NCBI RefSeq assembly: GCF_025698545.1
Contig: NC_068571.1
Location: forward strand, 16,638,160 to 16,702,159
DNA length: 64,000 nt
Origin: Gossypium raimondii
Taxonomy: Eukaryota > Streptophyta > Magnoliopsida > Malvales > Malvaceae
Direction of reading: 5' to 3'
The notes beneath the pieces are model-generated. The model saw only the letters and a program-made list of their open reading frames with translations, was not told the origin of the DNA and did not search any database. Shown one piece after another: positions 10,986-21,878 of this stretch; position 1 is the stretch's first letter; every line of letters begins with the position of its first letter. Made by a program: the position numbers and the translations under genes.

Positions 10986-11345
10986 AATTCAAAGATTTTC
11001 AAATTAGGGGTCACACGGTCGTGTGTCCAGGCCGTGCGACAGAGCCTAGCTCCTGTGGCTCTAAACATAGTCGTGTGGCTATCCTACACGTCCGTGTGCG
11101 ACCTCACACTCCCGTGTGCATGGACCATGCAACTCTTTGATTTGGATCACACGGCCGTGTCATAAGCCGTGTGCCAGCCCATGTAACATTCGAAGTACCC
11201 TCACACGACCGTGTCACAGGCCGTGTCTCTGCTCGTGTGAAAATGGCACCTATACTGTTTTTAAACACACTCTAAGCACACGTCTGTGTGGGTTACCTGT
11301 ATGCTTCACATGACCGGGTGACAACCTATGCCCCAGGCCGTGTGA
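10986..11345 (+). repeat. CACACGGCCGTGT palindrome cluster in LTR
   Basis: At least seven variants of a short palindrome (cacacggccgtgt, cacacgaccgtgt, cacggtcgtgtg and similar) are spread over 360 bp. This cluster is typical of cotton gypsy LTRs. A 65-codon frame here (11116-11313) is incidental. Confidence 0.7.
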
Positions 11346-11504
11346 ACTCAAAAACGTCCTACTTCAAGCTCAAATTTCACCCAATTGCATATGTACCTAA
11401 ACCAATTACAAAACATGTAATCACAAGGCTTCAAATACATACAAAAACATCCAAAACATGCTAATTCAATCCATTTAAGACCTAAATGAGTTTGCTTGAA
11501 AATC

Positions 11505-12105
11505 ATTTTTTTTTTTGTAATGAATTAATCTTTCTTTTTCATCTGAATCCCATTTTGTTAAATCTTTATTTTGAGCCAAATAGTTTTGATTGACTCTATT
11601 TCGCCATTTTCTTGGTACTAATTTTAGCCATCTATTCTGAACTAAATCATATTGATAACGACTCCTTAACCAATTTTTCCATTCATTCATTCCAGAATGC
11701 CAAACGATTTTCTGTCTTAACCCATAATGATGTCTTAATCTGGAATGAGATACTCCTTGTTCTTCAAAATAATCTTTTATTTCATTTTTAAGAAAAGAGA
11801 TGTTCCATGATATTGAAGGATAGTTTTGAATTTATAAAAACTAATAACTTGGGTTTGTGATAATTTTTAAAATACATATGCTTGTGAGAGGGAGGATAAG
11901 TCACAAAAAGCTTTTTCATTTTTATTTCTAATACTAATATTAAAAAGTGAAGAAAGTGAGGTTTTTATAGTTGAAATAAAATGAGTTGTATTTTTCGTTG
12001 TTTTATTAATTCTTTCTTGATTTGCTTCATTATTGTGAATGAAGTTCTCAATCATTTTTTATGTTGATTCAAGAAAAAGTTGGGTATTGGTTCTTGGAGG
12101 GTCCA
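11505..12105 (-). pseudogene. ycf1: Plastid ycf1 (TIC214) fragment in the nucleus (NUPT)
   Basis: The minus strand encodes pieces of the plastid Ycf1 protein in the right order. NQYPTFFLNQ-like sequence near 12075-12100 is followed by [38 protein letters not shown] and [10 protein letters not shown] (12055-11870). After a frame break the sequence encodes [13 protein letters not shown] text near 11800 and then [27 protein letters not shown] and KERLIHYKK (11690-11510). Frame breaks and substitutions show decay since transfer. Both sides are LTR sequence, so it was inserted into the gypsy LTR. Edges are accurate to about 30 bp. Confidence 0.9.
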
Positions 12106-13015
12106 TAATGACACCTCATCTCAATTACCCAACATTTTCACTACTTTAGTTTCATCACACAAGTCTCAACATATTCAAATTTAACTTACCTTCAATTCAC
12201 TTATATCATACCTAATTCAAGACACACTTACCATTTTCATGATTGTTCACTTATACTCTAACATGGATTTAAACATACATACCCAAAATCTCAATGCACC
12301 ATCAAACACAATACATGTACTTATGAAACATTACAGAACATAACTGAATTTTCCCTATTACATGCCATATAAGCCAAGATAAATTCAAGGGTTACTAAAA
12401 GAATCACCGGATAGTATGATTTCTTCATACTAATTTGATTTCCCGATCCATAAAATGTTATCTACAAGAAACACAACAAAATACGAGTAAGCTTTTATAA
12501 ATCTTAGTAAGTTCATCGATTAAATAGTAAATCTTACTAAATTACGCATAATAATTATAAAGCTTAGTAAGTTCATCGATTAAATACTAAATCTTACTAA
12601 ATTACGCATAATAATTCGGTTAATAAAATTTATAAACAATGTTTCTGACAATGAAGTCCTGAACAGGGTTCCTGGAGATAAGGTTCTTAACAGAGTTCCT
12701 GTTAATCACAGCTCACAACAGGTGAGTAATGCTCAATACAATAGTATAAATTAATTTCCACATTTCAATAACATTCAGTGATCATTAAAGATAATGCCTG
12801 ATGAACGATATACAGATACGAGCACACGGTTAACCATCCAACACATCAAATACTCATAAGAGTCAGTACCATCCAGCACACCAGTTGCTCATAAGAGCCA
12901 TTACCATCTAGCACACCAGTTGCTCGGTTGAAGCTCGGTTGAATTTAATTATGTATGCTTTTATGTTACTAAATGAATTGCTATAAATGTTAAGATATAA
13001 TGTATTGGTTGCCAT

Positions 13016-13395
13016 CACTACACCAAAACAGGTTTTTAGCGGCGCTTGCCGCTAAAAGTATTTGCGGCGTTTTTGAAAGCGCCGCAAAAAACGCCGCCAT
13101 TGTCAATGCCGCAAACGTTTGCGGCATTTTTTCCTACAAACGCCGCTATAGATTTGGACCTTTAGCGACGCTTTTTCCACAAACGCCGCTATAAATCATA
13201 AACTTTAGCGGCACTTTTTTACAAACGCCGCTATAGATCAAGACCTTTAGCGGCTTTTCTCACAAACGCCGCTATAGATCATAATCTTTAGCGACGCTTT
13301 TTTCAAAAACGCCGCTATAGCTCAAGACCTTTAGCGACGCTTTGATTACAAACGCCGCTAAAAATACCGTTCTTTGGCAGCATTTATGGAAAAAC
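13016..13395 (+). repeat. CACTA subterminal repeat array, left end
   Basis: About ten units of the form agcggcg(ttttt..)aaaacgccgctata alternate orientation, forming many short hairpins. Such arrays are the expected binding sites of a CACTA TnpA-like protein. A 64-codon frame at 13000-13194 is incidental. Confidence 0.85.
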
Positions 13396-13762
13396 GCCAC
13401 TAACTTTTAAAAAACATTTAAAAATATTAAATATTAAAATCAAACATTATTAATATAAAAAATTAATTAGTATTAAATATATACTTTTAGTCAAAAAGAC
13501 TATATTTAATCATATAAATAAATTAATTTTTTAGTCAAAATATTGAAAAATATGTTAATAATTAAATAGAAAAATTACAAGTTCAAATAGTCCAACTAAT
13601 TAATTGCAAAAAAAATAAAATGCACAACTTCAAAATGTACAATAATAAACTTGAAAATTTATAGACTAAAATAGAAATTCAAAAACCCTTTGAAATTATA
13701 CTGAAATGGGTTTACTACATCCACTGTTTACTACATGAGTTTATTGATTCTATAAACTCAAA

Positions 13763-13933
13763 TTAGACATTGTTGAGGAAATCTAACACATTCTGATAAA
13801 GTAACAGGCTAAAGGCTAATGGATACTTTACTTCTGAGTAGTGACTTAATTGATTTAATTCACTCACTGCCACTGAAGGTGGTCTCTCCTCTTCAACAGG
13901 TCTTTCATGCAAGAACCTACCTTTGAGTAATGA
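13763..13933 (-). pseudogene. Captured terminal exon, RING/U-box-family-like
   Basis: A 3' splice site TTTTGCAG precedes an open frame on the minus strand that starts SLLKGRFLHERPVEEERPPS, continues VAVSELNQL and stops at 13763-13765. The ERPPS..A.SEL.QL pattern is what I recall from a family of plant RING/U-box proteins. The RING itself is not present, so identity is tentative. After SELNQLS the sequence departs from the family pattern. Confidence 0.4.
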
Positions 13934-14755
13934 CTGCAAAATTAAAATAAGAGTGCTACTAGTTTAGCATGGCAACATGTGAAAACAAAAGGATTTTCAT
14001 AGAGCAAAACCATATATATATATATATTAACATCAATCATCAAAACATGTGATCACACAACAGTCCAGAAGTGATTTATAAAAGCTAATTCCATCACCGG
14101 CATACTTTTAATATTTTACTTTCAGGTACAAATTCAGTGCATGACTATCCACCAAAACACTATTAGAATAAGGGAAATTTAAAAAACACTATTAGAATAC
14201 CTATTTTCTTATTCTGTCAGCTAATTTCACTTTGATTCAAAGACACTTAGTAGCAAATTTCACAAAATTTCTTAATTTCTCTCTAAAGCTTTCTATTCCT
14301 TTGATTCAAAGTAGCTTACCAGTTTTGGAGACTAAAACCCAACCTTCCTACTAATTACGACATAAAAGTGCAAAAAAGAAAAGCCCTTCAGTGCCAAAAC
14401 ACCATTACAATCAAGTTTCTCTATTAAGTTTTGCACTGTAAAAGCGAAGGATGGGTAAAGAACATACAGTTTTGGAGATTTTGGAGTAGTCACCGGTGAG
14501 GATATTGTGATCGGTAGACATTCAAGTATCAGCTATTATAACACAGTAATCAGTCCCAGCGATAGCAGCGCAATATCTGTAATTTAGGAAAGCAATAGCA
14601 TATCTGCAATTTGATATTAAGTTGTTAACAAATAGGGTATCGTGTCTTATAGAATATAAAATCAAGTGGCAATTAAGTACAAAAAAATGGAACAAAGTAC
14701 CTTACAACTAGGCTTGTAATGGTATGCAAATAAGCTTACCTATATGACTGTCAAA

Positions 14756-15004
14756 CTACCAGGTTCTCTGTAGAATTAGTTGAACCAGCTGGTCTGGTTT
14801 GGTTTTATCATCCATTATAAAATGTTTTTCACCCAAGCATAAAAGATTTGAAAGTGGGAAGTCAACTACACACCGTGGAGAAAGAGACAGCTGAGCTTTA
14901 TTTTGTCCAGAATGGTAATGTAAGGTACCCTCCTCCATTGATTCTGCCATTACTGCTCTTTTCTCCATTTCAGCAAGCGCAGCAATGGCCTTTTCATACT
15001 TTTC
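14756..15004 (-). pseudogene. Captured exon, TBC/Rab-GAP-like
   Basis: After the acceptor AATGCAG (15005-15011) the minus strand reads EKYEKAIAALAEMEKRAVMA, then ES and TLHYHSGQNKAQ. This closely follows the C-terminal coiled-coil of plant TBC-domain Rab GTPase-activating proteins. The frame stops at 14756-14758 after sequence no longer like the family. A donor-like CACG|GTGTGT near 14871 may be the original exon end. Only the coiled-coil is present; the catalytic TBC domain is not. Confidence 0.7.
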
Positions 15005-15169
15005 CTGCATTAACATAAATGTTGAAGCTAATAGCAGTGATGGGACCGGGAAAATTACATATAACATCTGCTTACTTTTCAGAAGAAAAAAAATTAAGTG
15101 CCTCAATAAAATATGTTTGAGGGGAAAATTTATAAACAAAAAAACAAGAAATTTGAACACGATGAGTAC

Positions 15170-15231
15170 CTGAAGCACTTCAACAGAATATCTTTTGTTT
15201 CCTTTTGATCTTGCTCAAATTGCATTAGGAT
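15170..15231 (-). pseudogene. Captured upstream exon of the TBC/Rab-GAP-like gene, shortened
   Basis: It is bounded by acceptor TTCATAG and donor CTTCAG|GTACTC. The start reads ILMQFEQDQK, like LMRVEQEQK of the family, and in another frame the end reads RYSVEVLQ, like the residues normally preceding EKYEEA. An internal deletion of the middle plus a frameshift must have occurred. Confidence 0.55.
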
Positions 15232-16865
15232 CTATGAAGTATTTAACAAACATCATTATCATAAAGACATACATATCGATAGAAGAAAATAATCTTCAAC
15301 TGCTAAGAAAACTAGCATCTTTCAATTCATGATTCATGAAAACCAGAAACACGGGTTTTTTAGCAAGTTCTGGTAATGCATATTGACATTAAATTTCATG
15401 AAGAAGCCTAAGGTGCCAGGTAAAAACAAGCAAAATGAGTCGCATGATAGGAATTACATAGTTTTATAATTATATTTAAAAACAAGTCGGCAATTGACTG
15501 TAAATTTTGGCAAATTGAATAACATATTCCAGTTTAAATAACAGATAAGTTCCTCCTTGAAATGCAAAGATTAAATAGTCACTTATATCCAATTTATAAA
15601 ATATTATGACATAGCAGAGGTAAAGAGCAACCTGTAACCAAGAAAATAAATTACATTTCCTCTACAGTCTATAGAGAACTGACAATCGAAGAACCAAAAG
15701 TAATACACATAATATAAATTATTAACCTAAGAACAGCTGATCTTTTCTCTTTTATTATAACATTGCTTTTTAATGAAGCACGAATGAAAGATCTTACAGT
15801 TGTTGACTGTGAAAAAAAAACTACGAAAGCTGTTCACATGCAGTCAACTAAGCAGTTGGTATGACAACATGCACAAAGTAGATCATAAACTCTAGCCCAA
15901 ACGTAATCAATCTCTCCACAAAACTAATCCATTAGAGTGTAAAATTTCAAGATAAAATCATGTTTGAACTTTGACACCTAGTCCCATGTTCACTTATGGA
16001 TAAAATATTGAAACTTTTTCCTAGGTAAAACTTGTCGACACATATGCTTGAAACATTTACAAAATTATTTTATTTTCCAGTTATTTCAGAAGACTACAGA
16101 TCAATCTCATGATTTCAGCAATAATAATTGTAATCCACATCATACTATAACTTAAAACCCCAAAATCATAATTTCTTAATCCTAAATTCATCATAAACAT
16201 CATCTTGGAAGATTACCCAAAAGTTTGTCTTACACTACTTAGGGGGAAAACGAACTAAGAAATCAATATTAAGTGTTGTGTGAAATTACATAATTCATTA
16301 GCATACCTTCCTACTGTTCACCTTTTTCCCCCATTAAGTTCTTCAGGTTTCCTTCGGTTTCTCTGCCAATTTGCAAATATAACTTTATCTCTTAAAGCAG
16401 ATGGATCTACAGATGATTTTAAATGTACAAATATGATGTCTAAGAATTAAAAAGAACAAAAGCACATTAACAGATCAGTTGAGTCACACTTGCTGCAGTC
16501 AATGCCAAAACTAATAATTGAACACTTACACCAGTATATCAAAACTAATAATTTGCAGACCAATTTTTCATACACAGTAAATCACGTGATGCTAACCTAC
16601 TCAATCTTACAAGCCTTTTATCCAACCATAAGGGGATTTACCCCATTAAGCCCCATCCAAGACTAAGTACAGTTAAATCCTTTGTTGCTCAGGCTCTTTT
16701 CTTTTACTTCATTTGTGAAGTCCCTCTGTTTGACATATACAATGGGCATGGCATTCCAACCAGACATACACCCGAGAAACATAGAACAATAACAGTTCTA
16801 GAAATTTTTAACTCTTAAAAATAATAAAATAAAATTGGTGATGGCAAGCAGTCATAGTGTCATAC

Positions 16866-16945
16866 CGTGCACTTATTGATTTGTACATCTGCTGAGCTCC
16901 ATAGAAATTACCCTCATTTATAGCTTTTTCTAATTTATCAATATT
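16866..16945 (-). pseudogene. GET4: Captured GET4 exon 2
   Basis: The 80-nt exon has acceptor ATGCAG and donor CACG|GTATG. It encodes [20 protein letters not shown] followed by YKSISA, closely matching the N-terminal helices of plant Golgi-to-ER traffic protein 4 (GET4). That protein helps deliver tail-anchored proteins to the ER. It is in phase with the exon at 17466-17513. Confidence 0.85.
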
Positions 16946-17465
16946 CTGCATTTCATATCAAAAGCAAAAACCAAAGCAATTAGAAATCATTCTTCACCAA
17001 AAAAATAAACTCATACTTCGATATAAAACTACAGTATTTATTGGTCTAATTAGAAACCATTCCTCAACATAAAAATAGAGTAAAATCATACTTAAATCTA
17101 AAGCTACACTCTTAATTGGTTTTCTTGAATTAAAGAAAAAAAGAGCTTGTTTTTCAAAGAACAGAACTTTCCACATGCAAATACTACAAACCCAAGATTA
17201 AAATAACAAAAAGGTTTAAAAGCTCCTCCTTTTGAATGAAACTTTCCATCCTTCCAACCTCCTACACTTCTATTTTCTTACCAACCAAACAAAAGCTTAG
17301 GGAACAAGGACATAAATGTAAAACATACAAAATTATCAATTTGTTTCTATTTTTTTTTCCAATTTTCCACGAAAAAAAAATGATGGGTTATTTCCAAAAT
17401 TTTTTCTTTCACTGAAAATAATCTCAAAAAAAAATACTGAAAGCAATAGAAATAAAAAAGAACAC

Positions 17466-17513
17466 CTTTTGAACAGGAGGAAGTGCGGCTCTTCTTAGTT
17501 TATCTCTTGACAT
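17466..17513 (-). pseudogene. GET4: Captured GET4 exon 1 with start codon
   Basis: ATG at 17513-17511 begins MSRDKLRRAALPPVQK, then donor AAAAG|GTGTT. This is the conserved GET4 N-terminus. Roughly 480 bp upstream (17514-17990) shows no repeat signature and may hold the original 5' UTR and promoter. Joined to exon 2 it gives 42 intact codons. Splicing on to any of the three captured downstream exons seen here gives an early stop. Confidence 0.85.
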
Positions 17514-17999
17514 TTTCCCTTGATATCCTCTTTCACTTCTTGTTCTTCAATGGAAAGAAAGTACTGATTTTTCTTCTTCTTATTCAGAAAGATCTGATTT
17601 CTTTTTCCTTCTATTGATTTCTTATTCAATGGGAAGTTTCAGTCGCTCTTTCACCTCCTCTTCCTCCGGTTTCTTGTCATCAAGGGTTTCCGTCTCCATA
17701 GAAATCACCAGTAAAATTAAAAGGAAACTGTATGTTTCCCTTGAAACCCTAAAATTAAAAGAAACCCTAACAAATCGAGAGAAAATGAGTAGCTATGGTG
17801 AGTGAATTCAGTGCAGTGAAATGAAAAGGAAAAAGAAGTGTGATTAGTGTAGGTGTATTTACTTGGTGTTGCTGAAAATGGGAAATTTTGGGGCAAATTT
17901 TGAGATTAAAAGGGAAAAAGAATTAAGTAGAAACTTTTATTTGGGAGATGAGAAAAAAGAGGGAGTAACGAGCGGGTAACCAAAAAACTGAGCGGGATA

Positions 18000-18140
18000 A
18001 AAAAACGCCGTTATTAATAATTTTATTTTAAACAAAACGACGCCGTTTTTTTGGAGTAAAATTATTCTTTGCGGCGTTTATTATAAAAACGCCGCTATTG
18101 CTAATTTTTTACGGTGTTTTTTTGAAAACGCCGCAAAAAA
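18000..18140 (+). repeat. Internal copy of CACTA hairpin units
   Basis: Four units (aacgccgttattaat, gacgccgttttttt, gcggcgtttattat...aacgccgctatt, aaaacgccgcaaaaaa) occur between the captured-gene part and the AT-rich part. They probably mark an older end or an internal rearrangement of the element. Confidence 0.7.
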
Positions 18141-18889
18141 TTATTTCATTTTAAACAAAATGACACAAAATTTTATTTTGTCTCCTAAAAATTATTAGTT
18201 AAGTAATTTTATAAAAAAAAATTTATTACTATTTTTATAAATTGATTTTTATAAAATAAAAAACCAAGTACTCTCAAAATAAATATTTTATATTCTAATA
18301 AGAAAACAAAATAATAAAATGACTATAATTAATTATTAAGTTAGAATTATTCAATGTAAGCAATTAATCTCTCACATATCAAATTTCTATTAAAGATTGA
18401 GACGTTAATCATGATTTTAAATTATTCTTTTCCAATCTAATCTCCATTTTATTAGAGATATTTTTTCTAACTAAAATATAATTACTATTATTTTGCTAGA
18501 TATTCGATGTGGAATTATTTTAGTACTTGTATTTCATTTTTATTTGTTATAATTTGGTCCTATCCAAAATAGATAGTTATCTATCCATATACTATGTTAC
18601 TTTTTTATTTATTTATCAATTTTTTAAATCTAATATTTAAATATATCAAATGGTTTAGATTAAATATTTTTAAATATAAATGCATTAATTATTGATTGTA
18701 TAAAATTTCATCATTTAACAAATCTCAAGTAAACCTTAAATCCTAAATCATTTAATATATATAAAGTTTATCGATTATCTCTTAAATAATTTAAACTATC
18801 ATCGTAATTTTAATATATTAAAATTAATATTATCTCTTTCACAATTATATAATTAATTATTTAATATATGAATTAAAAATACTAATTAA

Positions 18890-19440
18890 TCTAAACCCTA
18901 AACCCTATCCCTAAACCATAAATCATAAAACATAACCCTAAAACCCTAAACTCCTAACCCTAAAATTTAAATCCCAACCCTTAAACAATAAACCATAAAC
19001 CATAATACTATCTCTTTTACGATTATATAAATTGAAAAACAATTAGTCATGTACCAAGAGCACTATAATCATTATTTTAATATATTAAATTATTTAATAT
19101 ATAATTTATTTAAACTATAATAATAATTTTAATATATCAATTTAATATTATCTCTTTTACAGTTATATAATAAATTATTTAATATATAAATTAAAAACTA
19201 ATTAATCTAAACCCTAAATCCTAAACCCCTGACTCTTAACCCTCAACCCCTAACCCCTAACTCCTAAACCTTAAACCCCAACCCTTAATCTATAACCTTA
19301 AACCATAAACCGTAACCCCTAAACCCTAAACCATAAACCATAAACCCTAAACCCTAAACCTTAAACCATAACCCCTAAACCCATAATCCATAAACCTTAA
19401 ACTCTATACCATATACCCTAAACCAAAAACCTTAAACTAT
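18890..19440 (+). repeat. Degenerate telomere-like repeats inside CACTA element
   Basis: Two clusters (18890-19010 and 19205-19440) of CCCTAAA-like units, such as aaaccctaaaccctaaacc near 19340, are mixed with aaccataaacc variants. The (CCCTAAA)n form is the plant telomere motif, strongly mutated here. Between them lies AT-rich sequence with a repeated phrase around tattatctcttttac (18833, 19009 and 19146). Confidence 0.75.
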
Positions 19441-19734
19441 AGAGATAATTATTTCAATATTTTAAAATTAATATTCTCTTATACTATTATATAAGAAATT
19501 ATTTAATATGTAAATTAAAAACACTCAAGTAATATTGTACAAACTTTAAAATTATTTTAAATAATAGTATTTTAATATTTCCATTTTTAACAAATATTTT
19601 TCTATGTTTTTATTTAAAATTATTTCTACGTGTCATTGTTTCAAATTTATCTATTTTAACAAATATTCAATTAAAATAAATTGAATTTTAATTAATAAAA
19701 TAAACAAATTAAATAGTAATTAGACATATAAAAT

Positions 19735-20114
19735 GTTTTTGCGGCGCTTTTACAAAACGCTAAAGTTTCGAAACATTAGCGGCGCTTTTCCAAAAACGCC
19801 GCTAAAGCCCTGAGTATTAGCGGCGCTTCTCCAAAAACGCCGCTAAAGTCCCTGAGCATTAGCGGCGCTTCTCCAAAAACGCCGCTAAAGCCCTAAGCAT
19901 TAGCGGCGCTTCTACAAAAATGCCGCTAAAGCCCTGAAAGGTAAGAAAACGATGCCGTTGGGTTTAGGTTTTTTACGGTGTTTTTTGTAAAAACGCCGCT
20001 AATACTCATTATTAGCGGCGTTTTCCTTAAAGCGCCGCTAATGCTCGATTTTTAGCGGCATTTTTTATGCAAACGCCACTAAAAATGCCGCTAAAAACCT
20101 GTTTTGGTGTAGTG
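19735..20114 (-). repeat. CACTA subterminal repeat array, right end
   Basis: Successive units of about 50 bp read attagcggcgcttctcc followed by aaaaacgccgctaaag. Three of them (19780-19930) are nearly identical, and the terminal inverted repeat follows. Confidence 0.85.
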
Positions 20115-20179
20115 CATGATCTTATGTTCTTTCATAAAGCTTTAGAAATGTAGTATCATTGATTAATATTATTTAGGCT

Positions 20180-20420
20180 AACAGTTGTAAAGCCATCTGG
20201 ATGGAGAGCAAAATGTCCTAGTAGTTGAGTTATATCAAAACGCCATTCGGATGGCGAATATTAGTCATTCGGATGGAGAGCAAACTTTCCTAGTACTTGA
20301 GTTATACTAAAACGTCGTTCAGATGATGGATGTTATCCATTCAGATGGACAGCAAGCTGTCCTAAAAGTTGAACTTGACTAAAACACCATCTGGATAGCA
20401 TCACGGCTGTTTTGAGTTAT
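20180..20420 (+). repeat. Imperfect tandem repeat within LTR
   Basis: Three diverged units contain a catctggatggagagcaaa-like phrase, then a gtcctagtagttgag-like phrase and caaaacgccattc-like text (starts near 20197, 20261 and 20336). Repeats of this kind are common in cotton gypsy LTRs. Confidence 0.6.
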
Positions 20421-20777
20421 ACAAGAATGCGTTGATTGCATTTTGAGTTGCCGAAAGTCCATTTTATATAAAATTATTTGGTGGCATGTTACAAGTGTTT
20501 AGATTACCTTTAGCATGCTATTAGATGTTCAATTTGAAAAACTGATTTAGGATTTGTAACTTGGTCCCGTTTTTTACTGTCTTTGACCTCGGACTTTTGT
20601 AAGAGGACCCACTAGAGTTAATATTATGTATTTAACATAATATTTACTCGTTAAATTGAACACTACACTAATTAGTTTAACTTTGGTGTTACATTTCTAT
20701 TTTGTTTGAGTTGCTTTAGCAATGGATGTAGCATCGTACATTTGAATCCACATCCAAATTAAATATGGGATGTTACA

Positions 20778-21878
20778 ATGTGAGATTCTGTATAATAATT
20801 TTTAAAAGCAATTAAATTTTTAAATATGTGATGACATTAGTAGAGAATAGATTTCCCAATAAAATCGTTTGTGTCTATCCATCTTCCATCTATGAATGTT
20901 AAAGGGTATTAAAAGGAAGAAAATAAAAGCAAATGTAAATGCTAAAACTGAAAAAGAAAAGTCTCTTGGTCTTTTATTCCATATTATTTTCTCAAAAATT
21001 ATCTAAAACTCCAATTGCAAGATTTTAACAAACTAATAAATAAATTCATATAATAAACTATTTTTCTAGGAAATTTGAAATATATATAACTATATTTTAG
21101 TTATAATATGTAAGAATCTAAATTATCTTATTCTCTTCACTTTTACTTTTACTAATACCAAGCCATTGGCATTGGCTTCGAGACTTTTTTCCTCATTTTT
21201 TGGGTAAAAATAAAAGGAAAATTCCTTGGAAAATTAAGATTTAGGAAAATGAATTTAAAAATTAGATTTAAATTTTATTTATTATATAAATTGTAAGAAT
21301 AAAATGCTTATGTTATCCATAGATTAGTTGAAATTTAATATAATGTACATTAAAAACATAAAACCATTATTTGTCAAATTCAAAATAATTTTAAGATTTT
21401 AAATTTATTAACAAATTCATGTATTTGAAAAATCATCTTGAATTTGATGTATCTAAATAGCTTACTACTTAATTTACACTATTTTTGAAATCCAAATTCA
21501 AATTTTAAAATCATAATCCCTAAATACTCATTATTCAATCTTCACAGAAAAACTCAATTAAATTTAATAACATATGAATTCCTTACCAATTAGAATAATG
21601 GAAATTACAGGAAATAAGGAAAAAAATGTAGCAATGAATGATGGGTAATATATTGAAGGAAAAATGAGAAGTACGTATACCTGTTTCTTATTTACATGTA
21701 TGTGCATGTGTGCGTGTGCGTGTGCGTGTGTGTGTGCCCAGGAATAAACAAACAATGACAATTTTTTTTTTGAAAGAAACAAACAATGATGATTAAATGC
21801 ATGGGAAAGATGGAAAAATAAGAATTCAAAGACTGCCGATATTTTTAGCCCTTTAGTGAAGATGGCCATCTGCATCAA
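20778..21878. other. AT-rich spacer downstream of receptor gene
   Basis: No coding sequence is supported. A GTGCGTGTGTG-type microsatellite lies at 21706-21738. The 3' UTR of the receptor gene should begin at 21878 and run left; no clear poly(A) signal stands out among many AATAAA-like words. Confidence 0.5.

Larger units (their letters stand above)
13016..20114 (-). mobile_element. Non-autonomous CACTA transposon with captured gene fragments (7.1 kb)
   Basis: The termini are CACTACACCAAAACAGG at 13016 and its complement ending at 20114, and the inverted match extends over 28 bases. A 3-bp duplication CAT flanks it (13013-13015, 20115-20117), as expected for En/Spm elements. Arrays of GCGGCG...CGCCGC hairpin units form the subterminal regions. 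I see no transposase or TnpA-like frame. The interior holds fragments resembling three host genes, all on the minus strand, and a telomere-like AT-rich part. It therefore resembles a Pack-CACTA element mobilised in trans. Confidence 0.92.
10754..20777 (-). mobile_element. Probable solo gypsy LTR, interrupted by NUPT and CACTA
   Basis: Removing the CACTA element and the plastid fragment leaves about 2.3 kb that reads as one minus-strand LTR. It starts TGTAACATCCCATATTT (complement of 20761-20777) and ends GGTTTTAGGTGTTGCA near 10754. Flanks are AGGTG (10749-10753) and ATGTG (20778-20782), differing at one base, which is weak support for a target duplication. Its length and style match Tekay/Del-type LTRs (compare 40534-43395). 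No internal region is present, as after LTR-LTR recombination. Confidence 0.5.

Noticed and set aside
11116..11313. Small cysteine-rich protein on the plus strand (CHKPCASPC-like)
   Set aside because: The cysteines come from the cacacggccgtgt LTR repeats; no signal peptide or conserved context.
13016..13395. CRISPR-like array
   Set aside because: The repeated units are imperfect, alternate in orientation, have no uniform spacers, and lie at a CACTA end in a plant genome.
17614..17805. 63-codon serine-rich frame
   Set aside because: Lies opposite the putative 5' UTR of the captured GET4 fragment; no similarity recognised.
10754..20777. Complete gypsy element instead of a solo LTR
   Set aside because: No gag or pol sequence and no second LTR were found; only LTR-type sequence remains after removing the nested inserts.
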